A stretch of DNA of 47,032 bases from Gammaproteobacteria bacterium (GCA_009841615.1 VXLL01000034.1:1-47032); one strand, 5' to 3'. Counted from the first letter of the stretch, positions 26,246 to 35,454 are shown. Notes: a model not told the origin generated them from the sequence alone. Numbers and translations are program-made.

Positions 26246-27715
26246 TTACTGTTCTTCGGAAACTGTTTGAATGCCAGTGATTTTGGGACGCTTATCACCG
26301 GGTTTATGCTCGAGATCCAGTATGACTTCTTGACCCTTCTCCAAACCATCAAACAGTGATTTTTCTGCGACATCTATGAACATCGTCATGGACCCCCATT
26401 TCCATTCAGGAATTTTCCCATGTTTGACACGGAGACGCTGGCCTTCGTGATCGAAGTCACGTATCGTAGCACTAACAGTTACATTGGTCGGCTTCTCAGC
26501 TTCTTTTTTCTCTTCTTCATATCGTGCTATAGCCACTTCTATATTCGACTCTGAGTCGATGAGAAATTGTCCGGAAGTAACAATAGTGTCGCCTTCCTTT
26601 AGCCCATCGAGAATGTGAACTCTCGCGTCGACTTCCAAACCCAATACGACAGGTACGGAGCGGTAGATACTACTTTCGGCAGCTAACACAACTCTGTCGG
26701 TCAAACCACCTCTAATGACTGCTTCGGAAGGTATGTGAAGGACGGGTTCGGTCCCGTCGACGAAAATCGTTACCCTTGCGAACATGTTGGGTCGCAGTAC
26801 CTCGTTATTGGTCTCGAACATGATGCGAACTTGCAAACTTCGCGTGGTTGGATCAAGTTCAGGATAGATGTAATCGACAGACCCTTTGTAGGTTCGACCT
26901 GGATTTGCCTCGAGTTCGAATTCTACCTTCTGCCCGATCTCCACATAACTCGATTGGCGCTCCAAGATCTCTGCAACAATCCAAACCTTGTCTAGTTCCG
27001 CAATTGACATCGTGTGAGTAGCGGGAGTCACGTGTGTCCCTTCACGTACGCCCAGCATTCCAACCACGCCGTTTGATTTGGCGAAGACGCGCACGCGTTG
27101 GCTAGTAGTCTCCGTTTCGTTGAGTTCTTGTATTTGTTCTGAGGATAGACCAAGCGCTTCTAAGCGCCCAGCACCAGCGTCCAACATTTCTTGATTCTTG
27201 TTTGATTTAGCTAAGAGGTATTCCTCTTGGGCGTTGACAAGTTCGGGGGAGTAGATCTCAAACAATACTTGACCCTCTGTTACAGGATCTCCCGTATCTT
27301 TGACACTCAGTTTTTCGATCCATCCTTCGACTCGAGTATGAATGTGATGCAAAGCGTTCTCGTCGTACTCGACGTAACCCACGGCGTGAACTTTTCGATC
27401 CAGTTTTCCTTTCTTTACATTCGTGGTTCGAATCCCCATGTTTTGTTCAACGAGGGGATTGATCTGTACTTCGTCTTCGGACAAATTCTCCGCACCCGCA
27501 TAAACAGGTACTAAGTCCATTCCCATAGGGGACTTGCCAGGTTTATCGCGTCGATAGTTTGGATCCATTGGCGCGACCCAGTACAGAATTTCGGGTTCGT
27601 CAGAATCCGCTGAAGTTTCTTCAGATCCTGGCATACTTTTTAATACCCAAGCAACGGAGAAACCGATTCCTGCACCGACAACGAGTAGCGCGAACATTAA
27701 AAAATATCGTTTCAT
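26246..27715 (-). CDS. cusB: CusB-type membrane fusion protein with N-terminal metal-binding and C-terminal CusF-like domains
   Basis: Periplasmic adaptor that links the pump to the outer-membrane channel; 489 residues from ATG 27715. That start overlaps the upstream cusC stop as ATGA, with GGAG close upstream, and begins a signal anchor (YFLMFALLVVGAGIGFSVAW). Residues about 44-73 form a heavy-metal-binding domain (YWVAPMDPNYRRDKPGKSPM, then GMDLVPVY). The barrel-sandwich, alpha-hairpin and beta-barrel regions follow. Residues about 414-485 are a fused CusF-like metallochaperone domain with WKWGSMTMF, matching the tryptophan and two methionines that bind Cu(I) or Ag(I) in CusF (here Trp440, Met443, Met445). 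The fusion removes the need for a separate cusF, which is absent. Confidence 0.92.
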   Translation of the reverse strand: MKRYFLMFALLVVGAGIGFSVAWVLKSMPGSEETSADSDEPEILYWVAPMDPNYRRDKPGKSPMGMDLVPVYAGAENLSEDEVQINPLVEQNMGIRTTNVKKGKLDRKVHAVGYVEYDENALHHIHTRVEGWIEKLSVKDTGDPVTEGQVLFEIYSPELVNAQEEYLLAKSNKNQEMLDAGAGRLEALGLSSEQIQELNETETTSQRVRVFAKSNGVVGMLGVREGTHVTPATHTMSIAELDKVWIVAEILERQSSYVEIGQKVEFELEANPGRTYKGSVDYIYPELDPTTRSLQVRIMFETNNEVLRPNMFARVTIFVDGTEPVLHIPSEAVIRGGLTDRVVLAAESSIYRSVPVVLGLEVDARVHILDGLKEGDTIVTSGQFLIDSESNIEVAIARYEEEKKEAEKPTNVTVSATIRDFDHEGQRLRVKHGKIPEWKWGSMTMFIDVAEKSLFDGLEKGQEVILDLEHKPGDKRPKITGIQTVSEEQ

Positions 27716-29004
27716 ATATTCTCCAGACCTACTAACTTGTCTATGTCCGCCCAAGCCTTTAGTCGATTTATGGTTAACTCTAAGTGTTTAAGTTCAGCTT
27801 CAATTTGGTTTATGTGGCTCTGGACGACGTCGGAGAGATTGTTGGCTTGATTTTCGTATGATTCAAGATTCACGGTAACAAGTTCTTCCGTTTTAGGAAG
27901 GATCTGTTCTTCGTAGAGAGTAACTCTCGAACTTAGCGTTTTCCAGTGCGTGAGCGCTGAATCCAGTTTTTTCTCAAGTTCCCTTAGTGTACTCTGTTGT
28001 TTGAGCAAGGTTGAACTATGCATCTTTTGTACTTGTAATACCCTCTGTCGATACTTTTGCTGGCCCCAAATTGGGAGATTGAAGGAAATTGAAGCTGAGA
28101 TCAGATCGGACCGGGATTGACCCGACAACAGCCCACCGTCCCGATAGGCGTAGCTAAGATCAATCATCCATTTGCGATTGAGACCAGATTCCTCTGCACG
28201 AACTTGTGCTGCATTGGCATCGGCCTGGGCAGTCAACGCAAGCATTATTGGGTGTTCGGTAAGCGCGGAGCGTAGGTCATCAAACGGCGGAACAGAGTTC
28301 CAATTGGGTAGCGTGGTTGACACTTTGAACAAACTGTCTTCACCTATGTATTCTCGAAGAGATATGTAAGCATGGTCTCGATCTTGCTCTGCTTCAAGAA
28401 TGCGGTCTTCGATTTTGAATTGCTCAAGTTCAATCTGCAGGATGTCGCTTTGATTACCATCGCCAGTGGAGTAAAGTGTTCGTGCTAAATGCAGCAGGTC
28501 ACCAAACAACTTCTTAGACTTGAGGATCAGTTCCAATCTACGTTCATGGAAACTCGCGTCCAGCCAAGCATGCCGTACTTTGTTCGTGATTTCTAAGGCG
28601 TGATTCGCACTACGGTAATCTTGTTCTCGGGCTAAATATTCGTTTTTGTCGAAAAGAGCGGGCCGAAGACCGCGCGGCGGAATTGATTGTCGAACACCGA
28701 TGACGGAGTGGGTCATTCCTTCTGTTCGAAAGTTACCATGTTCTAACGGGTAGTTCATTAAGCCGGCGCGAACCTGCGCGTCTGGCAGCTCGGTAACAGA
28801 AGCTGCTAAGTGTTCGAACGCCTCCGAACGAGTGATGAACGCTTGGATGTCTGGGTCCCTCTCGACAGCTAACTGTTCAGCTTCTTTGAGAGACAACATT
28901 GGAGTGAGTTCAATCAGTGCAAGCGAAGTTCCCAATAGCAAACATGCGAGAACTGCCGTGGCGATTGCAATCGTACGTAGAAAATAGTTGTCAACGAAAG
29001 GCAA
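27712..29004 (-). CDS. cusC: CusC-like outer-membrane efflux channel (TolC family)
   Basis: A 430-residue member of the outer-membrane efflux protein family, forming the exit duct of the metal pump. It has a signal peptide (TIAIATAVLACLLLGTSLAL), the opening helix LSLKEAEQLAVERDPDIQAF, and the two alternating helical repeats typical of TolC folds; the second starts near LRSALTEHPIMLALTAQADA. No lipobox is evident. The start is uncertain: the first codon that fits is a TTG at 29004 with no good ribosome binding site, and no ATG precedes the signal. It is the first gene of the cusCBA operon, so the promoter should lie between 29005 and about 29200; no convincing metal-responsive operator was recognised. 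Confidence 0.87.
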   Translation of the reverse strand: MPFVDNYFLRTIAIATAVLACLLLGTSLALIELTPMLSLKEAEQLAVERDPDIQAFITRSEAFEHLAASVTELPDAQVRAGLMNYPLEHGNFRTEGMTHSVIGVRQSIPPRGLRPALFDKNEYLAREQDYRSANHALEITNKVRHAWLDASFHERRLELILKSKKLFGDLLHLARTLYSTGDGNQSDILQIELEQFKIEDRILEAEQDRDHAYISLREYIGEDSLFKVSTTLPNWNSVPPFDDLRSALTEHPIMLALTAQADANAAQVRAEESGLNRKWMIDLSYAYRDGGLLSGQSRSDLISASISFNLPIWGQQKYRQRVLQVQKMHSSTLLKQQSTLRELEKKLDSALTHWKTLSSRVTLYEEQILPKTEELVTVNLESYENQANNLSDVVQSHINQIEAELKHLELTINRLKAWADIDKLVGLENI

Positions 29005-29214
29005 TGTGAGTGGTACTAACTCAGAGACTCCAATAAAGCATTGTAGTTTATCTGACCATTGCGTGAACTAAAAGTTTGTTTCAGATTGACCTGCGTGCTT
29101 TTAGCTTTCTCATACAGGCGCGTAAACTTTTAACAAAATTACTTACTGCATCTTTGAAGTGATAAGACTGACAATGACTACCGCGGACGTCACAGAGTGC
29201 AGTAATAGAGGAAG

Positions 29215-29376
29215 GTGCTTTTATGCAAGCAAGCAGTAGACTCTACTCAAAGTGGTTTGGGATTACCTGTCTTTGAGGATTTGTTACGAATGTTGCCTGA
29301 AGAACGAGAAAATGTCCGTAAACGAGCGGTTCTGGCTTCTGTCCCTTACTCCAAAATAGCTCAGATTTCAATCTGA
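29215..29376 (+). pseudogene. Possible relic of a family A gene upstream of copy A1
   Basis: A frame of 53 codons contains LLRMLPEERENVRKRAVLAS and then VPYSKIAQISI. This lines up loosely with LSELSEEHQELIANAMAKAY and VPVGSFTETSI of the intact copy beginning 165 bases downstream, sharing the leucines, the Glu-Glu pair, the Val-Pro and the final Ser-Ile. No signal peptide or ribosome binding site precedes it. The rest of the interval 29005-29540 shows no gene. Similarity was judged by eye and is weak. Confidence 0.35.
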
Positions 29377-29378
29377 GC
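29359..29378. repeat. Perfect 8-bp hairpin with TTCA loop
   Basis: GCTCAGAT and ATCTGAGC pair exactly around TTCA at the end of the possible family A relic. No T-run follows, so a factor-independent terminator is unlikely. It could be an RNA structure or operator half-sites upstream of copy A1. Confidence 0.4.
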
Positions 29379-29540
29379 AGCTATCGATACTTGCAGTTCC
29401 ATCTTGCGTGCCGTTTGTAGTAAAAAAGTTTGTTTTTCTTTTTAAAATTATCTTAGAACTAGTAACTTGTTTACTGCATGGGAGTTGCAGGAGCATTGAT
29501 ACGGGGAACGAAGTTCTTTTTCGCAAAGAGACAGACAATC

Positions 29541-30434
29541 ATGGCTACAAACTATTTCACACGCAAACCAATGGTTTCCTTTATCCTCCTCGTCGTTTGC
29601 GGGTTGGGTTTACATAGCAGCACCTCGGCAGAGGAGAAGGAGCAGGAAACACCTAACGTCAACTCACAGGGCGAAGCGTTTACTAGCATGAACGTCGAAA
29701 TGTTGAAAGCCTATCGAAACGAACGATATGCCGATGTCGCGGAATCTTTGACTTTGTCTGAATTATCTGAAGAGCATCAAGAACTGATTGCCAACGCAAT
29801 GGCTAAAGCCTATCTTGGTGTTCCTGTAGGTTCTTTCACGGAAACATCAATTCAAGGTTTAGACGACGAACAAGAGCCTGCAACAACCAAAAATTGGGAA
29901 GTCACCGATACCGGTCAATTAGAAGGCGAGAGTGATTCGACAGTATCCGGTTTGTATTCTCTGAGTCCGTTTGTGGCATTGCCACAAGCGCCATTTGTAC
30001 CAGAGACAGGGAAGCTAGTAGAAGAATCTGATACAACTGCGAAGTTTGTTTTTGAGTTTGAAAAACCGAAAGACATTGGAAGCGGAGATAGTATATTTGC
30101 AAACTTGAGCGGAAAATTGAACTGGATTATGGAGATCACAGCGAGTAAGGAAGATCAATCACCAAAAGTCATAGCAATAAAACTGGAATCTCCGCTGAGC
30201 GACGAGAGTTCTGACTCGGCACTGGAAGAATTACAAGTGGAAATACACTATAAATTCGTCAAGAGTTGCGAGTGCTATGCGGCAAGTAGCCTTGATGTAA
30301 CGATTGCGATGTCGATGGGAGAAATGGGGGATATGTCAATGACTATGGATGTAGAGTTCTCAAACATTCAGTGTGCGCAGCCGTTGCAGTTTTTGCTTCC
30401 AGAACTCGAAGAAACGGCATTTCTACCATTTTGA
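29541..30434 (+). CDS. Family A exported protein with CxC...C C-terminus, copy A1
   Basis: Unrecognised family; 297 residues from ATG 29541, chosen because it begins a signal peptide (FILLVVCGLGLHSSTSA). The mature N-terminal third is helical (LKAYRNERYADVAESLTLSE, then the block ANAMAKAYLGVPVGSF). The remainder looks beta-rich, with APFVPETGKLVEESDTTAKF and WIMEITASKEDQSPKVIAIK. The C-terminus has Cys243-x-Cys245 (KSCECYA) and Cys278 (IQCAQP), followed by FLLPE. The same three cysteines recur in copies A2 and A3 with identical 33-residue spacing. Beta-rich export proteins with this outline resemble lipoprotein-carrier folds, but this is a guess. It heads the array of family A and B genes, and is followed 97 bases later by A2. 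Confidence 0.7.
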   Translation: MATNYFTRKPMVSFILLVVCGLGLHSSTSAEEKEQETPNVNSQGEAFTSMNVEMLKAYRNERYADVAESLTLSELSEEHQELIANAMAKAYLGVPVGSFTETSIQGLDDEQEPATTKNWEVTDTGQLEGESDSTVSGLYSLSPFVALPQAPFVPETGKLVEESDTTAKFVFEFEKPKDIGSGDSIFANLSGKLNWIMEITASKEDQSPKVIAIKLESPLSDESSDSALEELQVEIHYKFVKSCECYAASSLDVTIAMSMGEMGDMSMTMDVEFSNIQCAQPLQFLLPELEETAFLPF

Positions 30435-30531
30435 TCACATCGTGTTAACTCGTTGAGCGATACGTAATAAGCAGTGAAACTGCAATGATCGTGCAACTTA
30501 CTCGCACTCACACGATCGATCAAAACTTTTT

Positions 30532-31386
30532 ATGAAAAAAGTTTACTTTGGACTACTTTGTTTCTTTGGATTCGGTTTGTTCAGCCAAACCAATGAAGAG
30601 GCAATGCCACACTCCACCAATTCCAAAGGTGAAGAGTATTCCGTCATGGACGAGGAAGCGATGATCGCTTATCGAGAGGATAGGCACGAGCAACTTGTAG
30701 AGTCGCTGGCTCTATCGAATCTCTCCAGCGCGCACCAAGAACTTTTCGCGAACGCTTTGGCAGCTGTTTTCGTCGGGATTCCCGTAAGCTCATATTCACA
30801 AAGTACACACGGTCAAATGTTCTCAGATGAGATTCCTGAGGAACGCGAAAGTTGGCAAGTCAGCGCTGCCGGTCAAATAGAAGGAAAGGACAATCCAACG
30901 GTACGACGTCTGACCGGTGATAGTCCATTTCGTTTCTTCCCGCCGACACCGTTTTTGCCAGAAACAGCAAAGCTGATCAAAGACTCAGAACGCGAAGCAA
31001 CCGTGGTTTTTGAATTGGATTTAGACGAAAGTGACTCGAATGGTGCTAGCTTTGTTTCCAAGTATCCGGGAGAATTTATCTGGATGTTTGAGTTTACAGC
31101 AAATAAAAAGGATCAGTCACCGAAGCGCATCGAGATTAAGCTCAAACAGCCCGTCCGGGAACGTTTTAGATACAAAATCACGACGGTGTCGACAGAACTA
31201 CTTTACTCTTTCGTCGAGAGCTGCGGTTGTTTCGCCGTTAGTAAGAGTAAAGCACAGATCAACGGTTCTTCGAAAAGAATGGGACAAATTCGCATGTCTA
31301 TGGAGACTCGGTTCAGCGATATAGCGTGCGAAAAACCGTATCGATACTTGTTGCCTACAAAAGCGCCTAACAACTTACCGTTCTGA
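30532..31386 (+). CDS. Family A exported protein with CxC...C C-terminus, copy A2
   Basis: Paralogue of A1, 284 residues. A short signal peptide (VYFGLLCFFGFGLFSQ) is followed by TNSKGEEYSVMDEEAMIAYR, the same order as in A1. Matching blocks are HQELFANALAAVFVGIPVSS, PFLPETAKLIKDSEREATVV and FEFTANKKDQSPKRIEIKLK. The C-terminal cysteines are Cys231-x-Cys233 (ESCGCFA) and Cys266 (IACEKP), followed by YLLPT and a terminal NLPF that echoes FLPF of A1. The ATG has no clear Shine-Dalgarno sequence. Similarity to A1 is moderate (perhaps 35-40 percent by eye), so the duplication is old. It precedes the first thioredoxin-domain lipoprotein by 194 bases. Confidence 0.68.
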   Translation: MKKVYFGLLCFFGFGLFSQTNEEAMPHSTNSKGEEYSVMDEEAMIAYREDRHEQLVESLALSNLSSAHQELFANALAAVFVGIPVSSYSQSTHGQMFSDEIPEERESWQVSAAGQIEGKDNPTVRRLTGDSPFRFFPPTPFLPETAKLIKDSEREATVVFELDLDESDSNGASFVSKYPGEFIWMFEFTANKKDQSPKRIEIKLKQPVRERFRYKITTVSTELLYSFVESCGCFAVSKSKAQINGSSKRMGQIRMSMETRFSDIACEKPYRYLLPTKAPNNLPF

Positions 31387-31580
31387 GAGAATTTCGCCGG
31401 CGGTTGTTGGAGTCCGTCGGAATTCCTGATTCTGACCCTGTTTGCGAAGAGTCGTCGCGTTCATTCTGACACGGTTCCGATGAAATTATTTTTTGCCCTA
31501 TCGTAAAAATTTAACATACAATTTTTCCACATGTCGAAAGCAAATATTTTGATTGCGTCAGACCCCTTTGGGAGCAATGT

Positions 31581-33395
31581 ATGAGGGGAGTAGTCGTTGC
31601 TTGTGGCCTGCTTGCGCTAACTCTGATCATAGCTGGTTGTCAATCGCGATCTGTTGATATTGTGACCATCACTCACTTCAGACTGTCCAACGAGTCCATT
31701 CAGGTTACGTCGGGTGATCCTATTGAGAGTTCATTTTCGATCACTGTTAGCTATGGAGTCACCGATGAGAACGATAAAGTATCCAAGGTAACTTTGGCGG
31801 ACGGTCCTTTCGTCGATGGTAAGTTAAGGTTAAGTCAGAGCGTAACTGAACCAACTGAAATAAAAATTGACGCGTACGCCGGAGCAAACCGAAGAAGCCG
31901 TGGGGCTGGCACTGTCCTTAGACCCGACTCCATAATTGACTTTATCGTTATCCGTCGAGTTACGACGTATTCAGACTACTACATGGTATTTTTAGATGGG
32001 AACGACCACCGTTCGCTAAACGAGAATCTGAAATTTTCCATTAAGGGAGATTTACACCAATTCAACAACTTTAATCCAAAATTGTTAGAAGTCTCCCTCC
32101 AAGCAAGGCCTTCATTTGTGGATGGAATTGGAGAAGAGATTTACTATGGACCTGTACTGGCGGATGAAGGTGAGTTCTCGATCGAAGGCGACCTCGAAAA
32201 GCCTATGCTATTTTCCATCAAAATACACTATGGTTCTAAGATTATTGACGAATATGAACGCTTACATGCGATATTGGAACCCGGTGTCAAATATCAGTTG
32301 GTCCAATTGGGTAACCAAGGAACATATGCTGTTCTCGCTGATCGAGATAGTCTGCACACGCAATTAGTATCCAGTTGGCAATTAGACCCAGAATATGTAG
32401 CACTTATAGATACTTGGGTTGATCAGCGCCTAGATGCAAAGTGGGGAATCGAAAGAGAAGCCGAAGAAGAACACGAGAAGGAACTTGTTAGAAACTACCG
32501 AGTCGCGAAACAGTGTGATCACTTGAGTTTGACTGACGGGGTGAAGTCTCGATTTATTGAACCCTATCAACATTCTTTCGAGTCAACCGCCGATCTCATT
32601 CTAGCAGCGCGTGAAGAAACGTTACGAAAAATTTTGCGGGACACTCAGGATCCTGAGTTAGCACGGATGATCGTTGACTTAAGTTGGCAACAGATTGAAT
32701 ACGACGATATTTACAGTGTCCGCGATGGGCTCGAAAAGGTAGCTATGCTACTCGAACTCCAGGAAAAAATGGATCAAGATTACGTTGACCAATTCATTAC
32801 TCCACGAGTTGAATACTTAAGCAAGGAAATGAGTATGAAATTGAGATCCAAAGAACTCCTACCTGGAGACATCGCCCCTCAATTCACACTACCAACGATT
32901 TCGGGCGATGAATTCTCGTTGAGTGAGGTTTTAAGTGAAAACGAGCTGGTGTTAGTAGATTTTTGGGCATCATGGTGTGGTGAATGCACTAGGAGCTTTT
33001 CTGCCCTCAAAGAAATTTACTCCGAGTACAAAGACCGAGGCTTCGAAGTCATCACAATCTCGATCGATGACTCTTTCGAAGAGTGGGAGTCCGCGTCAAT
33101 GGAATTCGAACTTCCATGGATTGATCTAGGCGATATAGCAGACGGCGTCAGGACAGTCGATTCTCGGCCTCGGCCTGCAGCTGACGATTATGGAGTCCTT
33201 TGGACATCTGATAGTCTCTACGATTGGCGGCTTTATGAAAATCTCAGCAGAGGAGGTACACCATTAATACCGGAGAAATCCCCAGATGTAGGCCGACGTT
33301 CTCTACCCTTTAGGTTCCTCATTGACAAGAAGGGTTGTATCGTAGACAAACGATTTTCTCATTATCAACTCAAAAATTTACTAAGTTCACGATGA
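31581..33395 (+). CDS. Family B TlpA/thioredoxin-domain lipoprotein, copy B1 (CGEC)
   Basis: A 604-residue envelope lipoprotein with Cys20 in a lipobox (LIIAGC) and Gln at +2, which favours outer-membrane sorting. Residues about 25-260 are a beta-rich region resembling the DUF4369-type domains found before TlpA modules, with the family phrase LEPGVKYQLVQLGNQG. A helical middle region has a conserved Cys312 (KQCDHL). The C-terminal redoxin domain begins near residue 430 (LLPGDIAPQFTLPTISGDEF) and has the active site WASWCGECTRSF (Cys466 and Cys469), then FEVITISIDDSFEEW. Before RFLIDKKGCIVDK lies an insertion of about 30 residues, with LPF at the cis-proline position. GGGAG six bases upstream supports the start. 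Likely role: reduction or isomerisation of periplasmic disulfides. Confidence 0.85.
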   Translation: MRGVVVACGLLALTLIIAGCQSRSVDIVTITHFRLSNESIQVTSGDPIESSFSITVSYGVTDENDKVSKVTLADGPFVDGKLRLSQSVTEPTEIKIDAYAGANRRSRGAGTVLRPDSIIDFIVIRRVTTYSDYYMVFLDGNDHRSLNENLKFSIKGDLHQFNNFNPKLLEVSLQARPSFVDGIGEEIYYGPVLADEGEFSIEGDLEKPMLFSIKIHYGSKIIDEYERLHAILEPGVKYQLVQLGNQGTYAVLADRDSLHTQLVSSWQLDPEYVALIDTWVDQRLDAKWGIEREAEEEHEKELVRNYRVAKQCDHLSLTDGVKSRFIEPYQHSFESTADLILAAREETLRKILRDTQDPELARMIVDLSWQQIEYDDIYSVRDGLEKVAMLLELQEKMDQDYVDQFITPRVEYLSKEMSMKLRSKELLPGDIAPQFTLPTISGDEFSLSEVLSENELVLVDFWASWCGECTRSFSALKEIYSEYKDRGFEVITISIDDSFEEWESASMEFELPWIDLGDIADGVRTVDSRPRPAADDYGVLWTSDSLYDWRLYENLSRGGTPLIPEKSPDVGRRSLPFRFLIDKKGCIVDKRFSHYQLKNLLSSR

Positions 33396-33402
33396 CTTGA
33401 TA

Positions 33403-33426
33403 TATACTTCCGGAGTCCGCCCAACC
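33403..33426. repeat. 24-bp repeat just after the B1 stop (copy 1)
   Basis: TATACTTCCGGAGTCCG followed by CCCAACC matches 22 of 24 bases of the segment at 35312-35335, which lies at the same distance after the B2 stop. It is a remnant of the duplication that produced neighbouring family B genes, or a shared 3' element. Confidence 0.65.
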
Positions 33427-33531
33427 ATTTTTACGTTATGGTTGATTTGGTAGATTCAGTTTTCCTACCATTGGAATATGAAGAAACGCGTCCTCGTTAA
33501 CTTAAGCAACAAATCAAAAGTGGTGCCCTCA

Positions 33532-35304
33532 ATGAAGAATGCTGTGCTCTCTATTGGATTGATCGGATGTACTCTTGTCTTGATAAGCTGTCAATCGCAA
33601 GTTGTCGACACACTGACCATTACTCACTACAGTTTGACCAACGAGTCGGTCAAGTTGGTTCAAGGTACTCCGAGTCAACAACCCATTTCAATATTGGTTA
33701 GTTACGAAATCACCGATGAGAACAATGAAGCTTCCAACGTAATACTGGCGAACGGTCAGTTAGTTGACGGCGAGTTGAACTTAACTCAGGGTGTAACTGA
33801 ACCGACCGAAGTATTGATTTCTGTGATTCAAGGGTCTCGCCTAGTAAATCCAGGAATAACTGCGGTCCTCAAACCCGACTCAGAGATCGAATTCGTCGTT
33901 ATCCACAGTGTTTCTAGTTATTTGGATCGCTACTGGGCACTTCTAAAGGGGGAAGATCATCGTTCTTTGCACGAAAATCAGAGGTTTACGATTAAGGGTG
34001 ATTTAAGCCAACTCCACTACTTTGATTCAAAACTATTACAAGTGTCCGTTCATACAGAACCATCTGTCGTGGACGGAAGCGACGATACCCGTCAATTTGG
34101 ACCTGTATTCGTGGATGAGGATGAGTTTTCGGTCGATGGTGACCTCGAAGAACCGACTCTATTCACAATCAGTATTTCGTTAGGAGCTCGGTCTCTTCAT
34201 CGAACTGCCGTCTTACATGCGATTTTGGAACCGGGTGTCAATTACCGTGTGGTCCCCTGGGGAAACCAAGGAAAATTTGCAGTTGTCGCGGATCGAGACA
34301 GTTTGCAAACGAAACTTATGTCCAATTGGCAATTCGAACCAGAGATTGTAGCATTGGTCGATACTTGGGGCGACAGTCGACGTGATGCAAGTCTCGGAAT
34401 GGAAAGTCCCGACAAAGATGTATATGACGAGGAACAAATAAGAAAATTCCAAGTTGCAGAGCAGTGCGATCACGCGAGGTTGACAAACGACGTAAAGTCC
34501 AAGTTTATTGAGCGTTTTAAATACTCTTACGAGCGTGCCGCTGATCTGATAGTAAAGTCGTGGTCAAAGTCGTTACGACAGAATTTGCAGGATACTCAAA
34601 ATCCTGAGTTAGCTCGGATGATCTTTGAATTGAGTTGGAGACAGCTCCGAGACGATGAAATAATCCGTGCTGCTGAAACGGACGACAAGCTCGCAATACT
34701 AAAAGAGCTCGCATCCATTTTGGATGAAAAATTCGTTGCCGAATTCATCACTCCACAAATTGAAGCCTTGGTGGAAAAAGAGAGGGCAGATATGAGAATC
34801 AGTTTGCTCCGACCAGGTCAAGTCGCCCCTAAATTCACTCTGACAACGATTACGGGTGAAGAAGTGTCTCTCGGTGAAGTTTTAAATGAAAACGAGCTAG
34901 TGTTGTTAGTCTTTTGGGCTTCTTGGTGTGATTGGTGTACTCGTAGTTTTTCCGAACTCAAACAGCTGTACCGGCGGTACAACGACCAGGGTTTCGAAAT
35001 TGTCACAGTTTCGCTAGATGACACTGCCGAAGAATGGGAGACCACATCAAAAGAGATGAAACTGCCATGGGTTGATTTAGGTGATTCGAATGAAAACAAG
35101 ATGAAGAACAACTCTTCGCTCACGGCAGACGCGTACGAAGTCCGTTTGAAACCCGATCACAGCTACGTCTACGGTGGTTACTTTATAGTCTCTTCTCAAA
35201 TCATCTCCAGCAACGAAAATCGTTTTCTGATTGACCAAGACGGTTGCATCTTAAATAAGAAAGTATCCGATGATGAGCTCAGAGAATTGCTCACATCACG
35301 ATGA
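33532..35304 (+). CDS. Family B thioredoxin-domain lipoprotein, copy B2 (CDWC, no cis-proline)
   Basis: 590 residues from ATG 33532. This start puts the lipobox cysteine (LISC) at residue 20, as in every other family B copy, so it is preferred over an in-frame ATG 18 codons earlier. Close relative of B3: THYSLTNESVKLVQGTPSQQ at the start, LEPGVNYRVVPWGNQGKFAV mid-protein and AEQCDHARLT in the helical region. The active-site segment is WASWCDWCTRSF (Cys466 and Cys469), unusual for this fold. An insertion of about 20 residues (around YGGYFIVSSQI) precedes RFLIDQDGCILNK, and SNEN occupies the place where the cis-proline should be. Redox function is therefore uncertain; metal binding or a structural role is possible. 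Confidence 0.83.
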   Translation: MKNAVLSIGLIGCTLVLISCQSQVVDTLTITHYSLTNESVKLVQGTPSQQPISILVSYEITDENNEASNVILANGQLVDGELNLTQGVTEPTEVLISVIQGSRLVNPGITAVLKPDSEIEFVVIHSVSSYLDRYWALLKGEDHRSLHENQRFTIKGDLSQLHYFDSKLLQVSVHTEPSVVDGSDDTRQFGPVFVDEDEFSVDGDLEEPTLFTISISLGARSLHRTAVLHAILEPGVNYRVVPWGNQGKFAVVADRDSLQTKLMSNWQFEPEIVALVDTWGDSRRDASLGMESPDKDVYDEEQIRKFQVAEQCDHARLTNDVKSKFIERFKYSYERAADLIVKSWSKSLRQNLQDTQNPELARMIFELSWRQLRDDEIIRAAETDDKLAILKELASILDEKFVAEFITPQIEALVEKERADMRISLLRPGQVAPKFTLTTITGEEVSLGEVLNENELVLLVFWASWCDWCTRSFSELKQLYRRYNDQGFEIVTVSLDDTAEEWETTSKEMKLPWVDLGDSNENKMKNNSSLTADAYEVRLKPDHSYVYGGYFIVSSQIISSNENRFLIDQDGCILNKKVSDDELRELLTSR

Positions 35305-35311
35305 GTTGCTT

Positions 35312-35335
35312 TATACTTCTGGAGTCCTCCCAACC
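35312..35335. repeat. 24-bp repeat just after the B2 stop (copy 2)
   Basis: TATACTTCTGGAGTCCT followed by CCCAACC, two mismatches from the copy at 33403-33426 and in the same position relative to the preceding stop codon. A weaker match (GGAGTCCGTCGGAA) follows A2 near 31410. Confidence 0.65.
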
Positions 35336-35435
35336 GTTATTCCGAGGAGTTTGCTTTGGAAGATTTCTCCTTACAAGATTCATCCGAATTCTAGCACTCA
35401 ACGTCACAAATTTTAAGGGCTAAGAAATGTCAAGA

Positions 35436-35454
35436 GTTAGATGAGTCATCTAAC
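35436..35454. promoter_or_regulatory. Perfect 19-bp dyad (9-bp arms) upstream of B3
   Basis: GTTAGATGA, a single central G, and TCATCTAAC form an exact inverted repeat about 90 bases before the B3 ATG. The near-absence of a loop suits binding by a dimeric repressor or activator better than an RNA hairpin. No equivalent was seen before the other family B genes. Confidence 0.4.

Noticed and set aside
27425..27445. TGGTTCGAATCCCC resembles a tRNA T-loop
   Set aside because: It lies inside cusB on the coding frame, and no acceptor or anticodon stems surround it.
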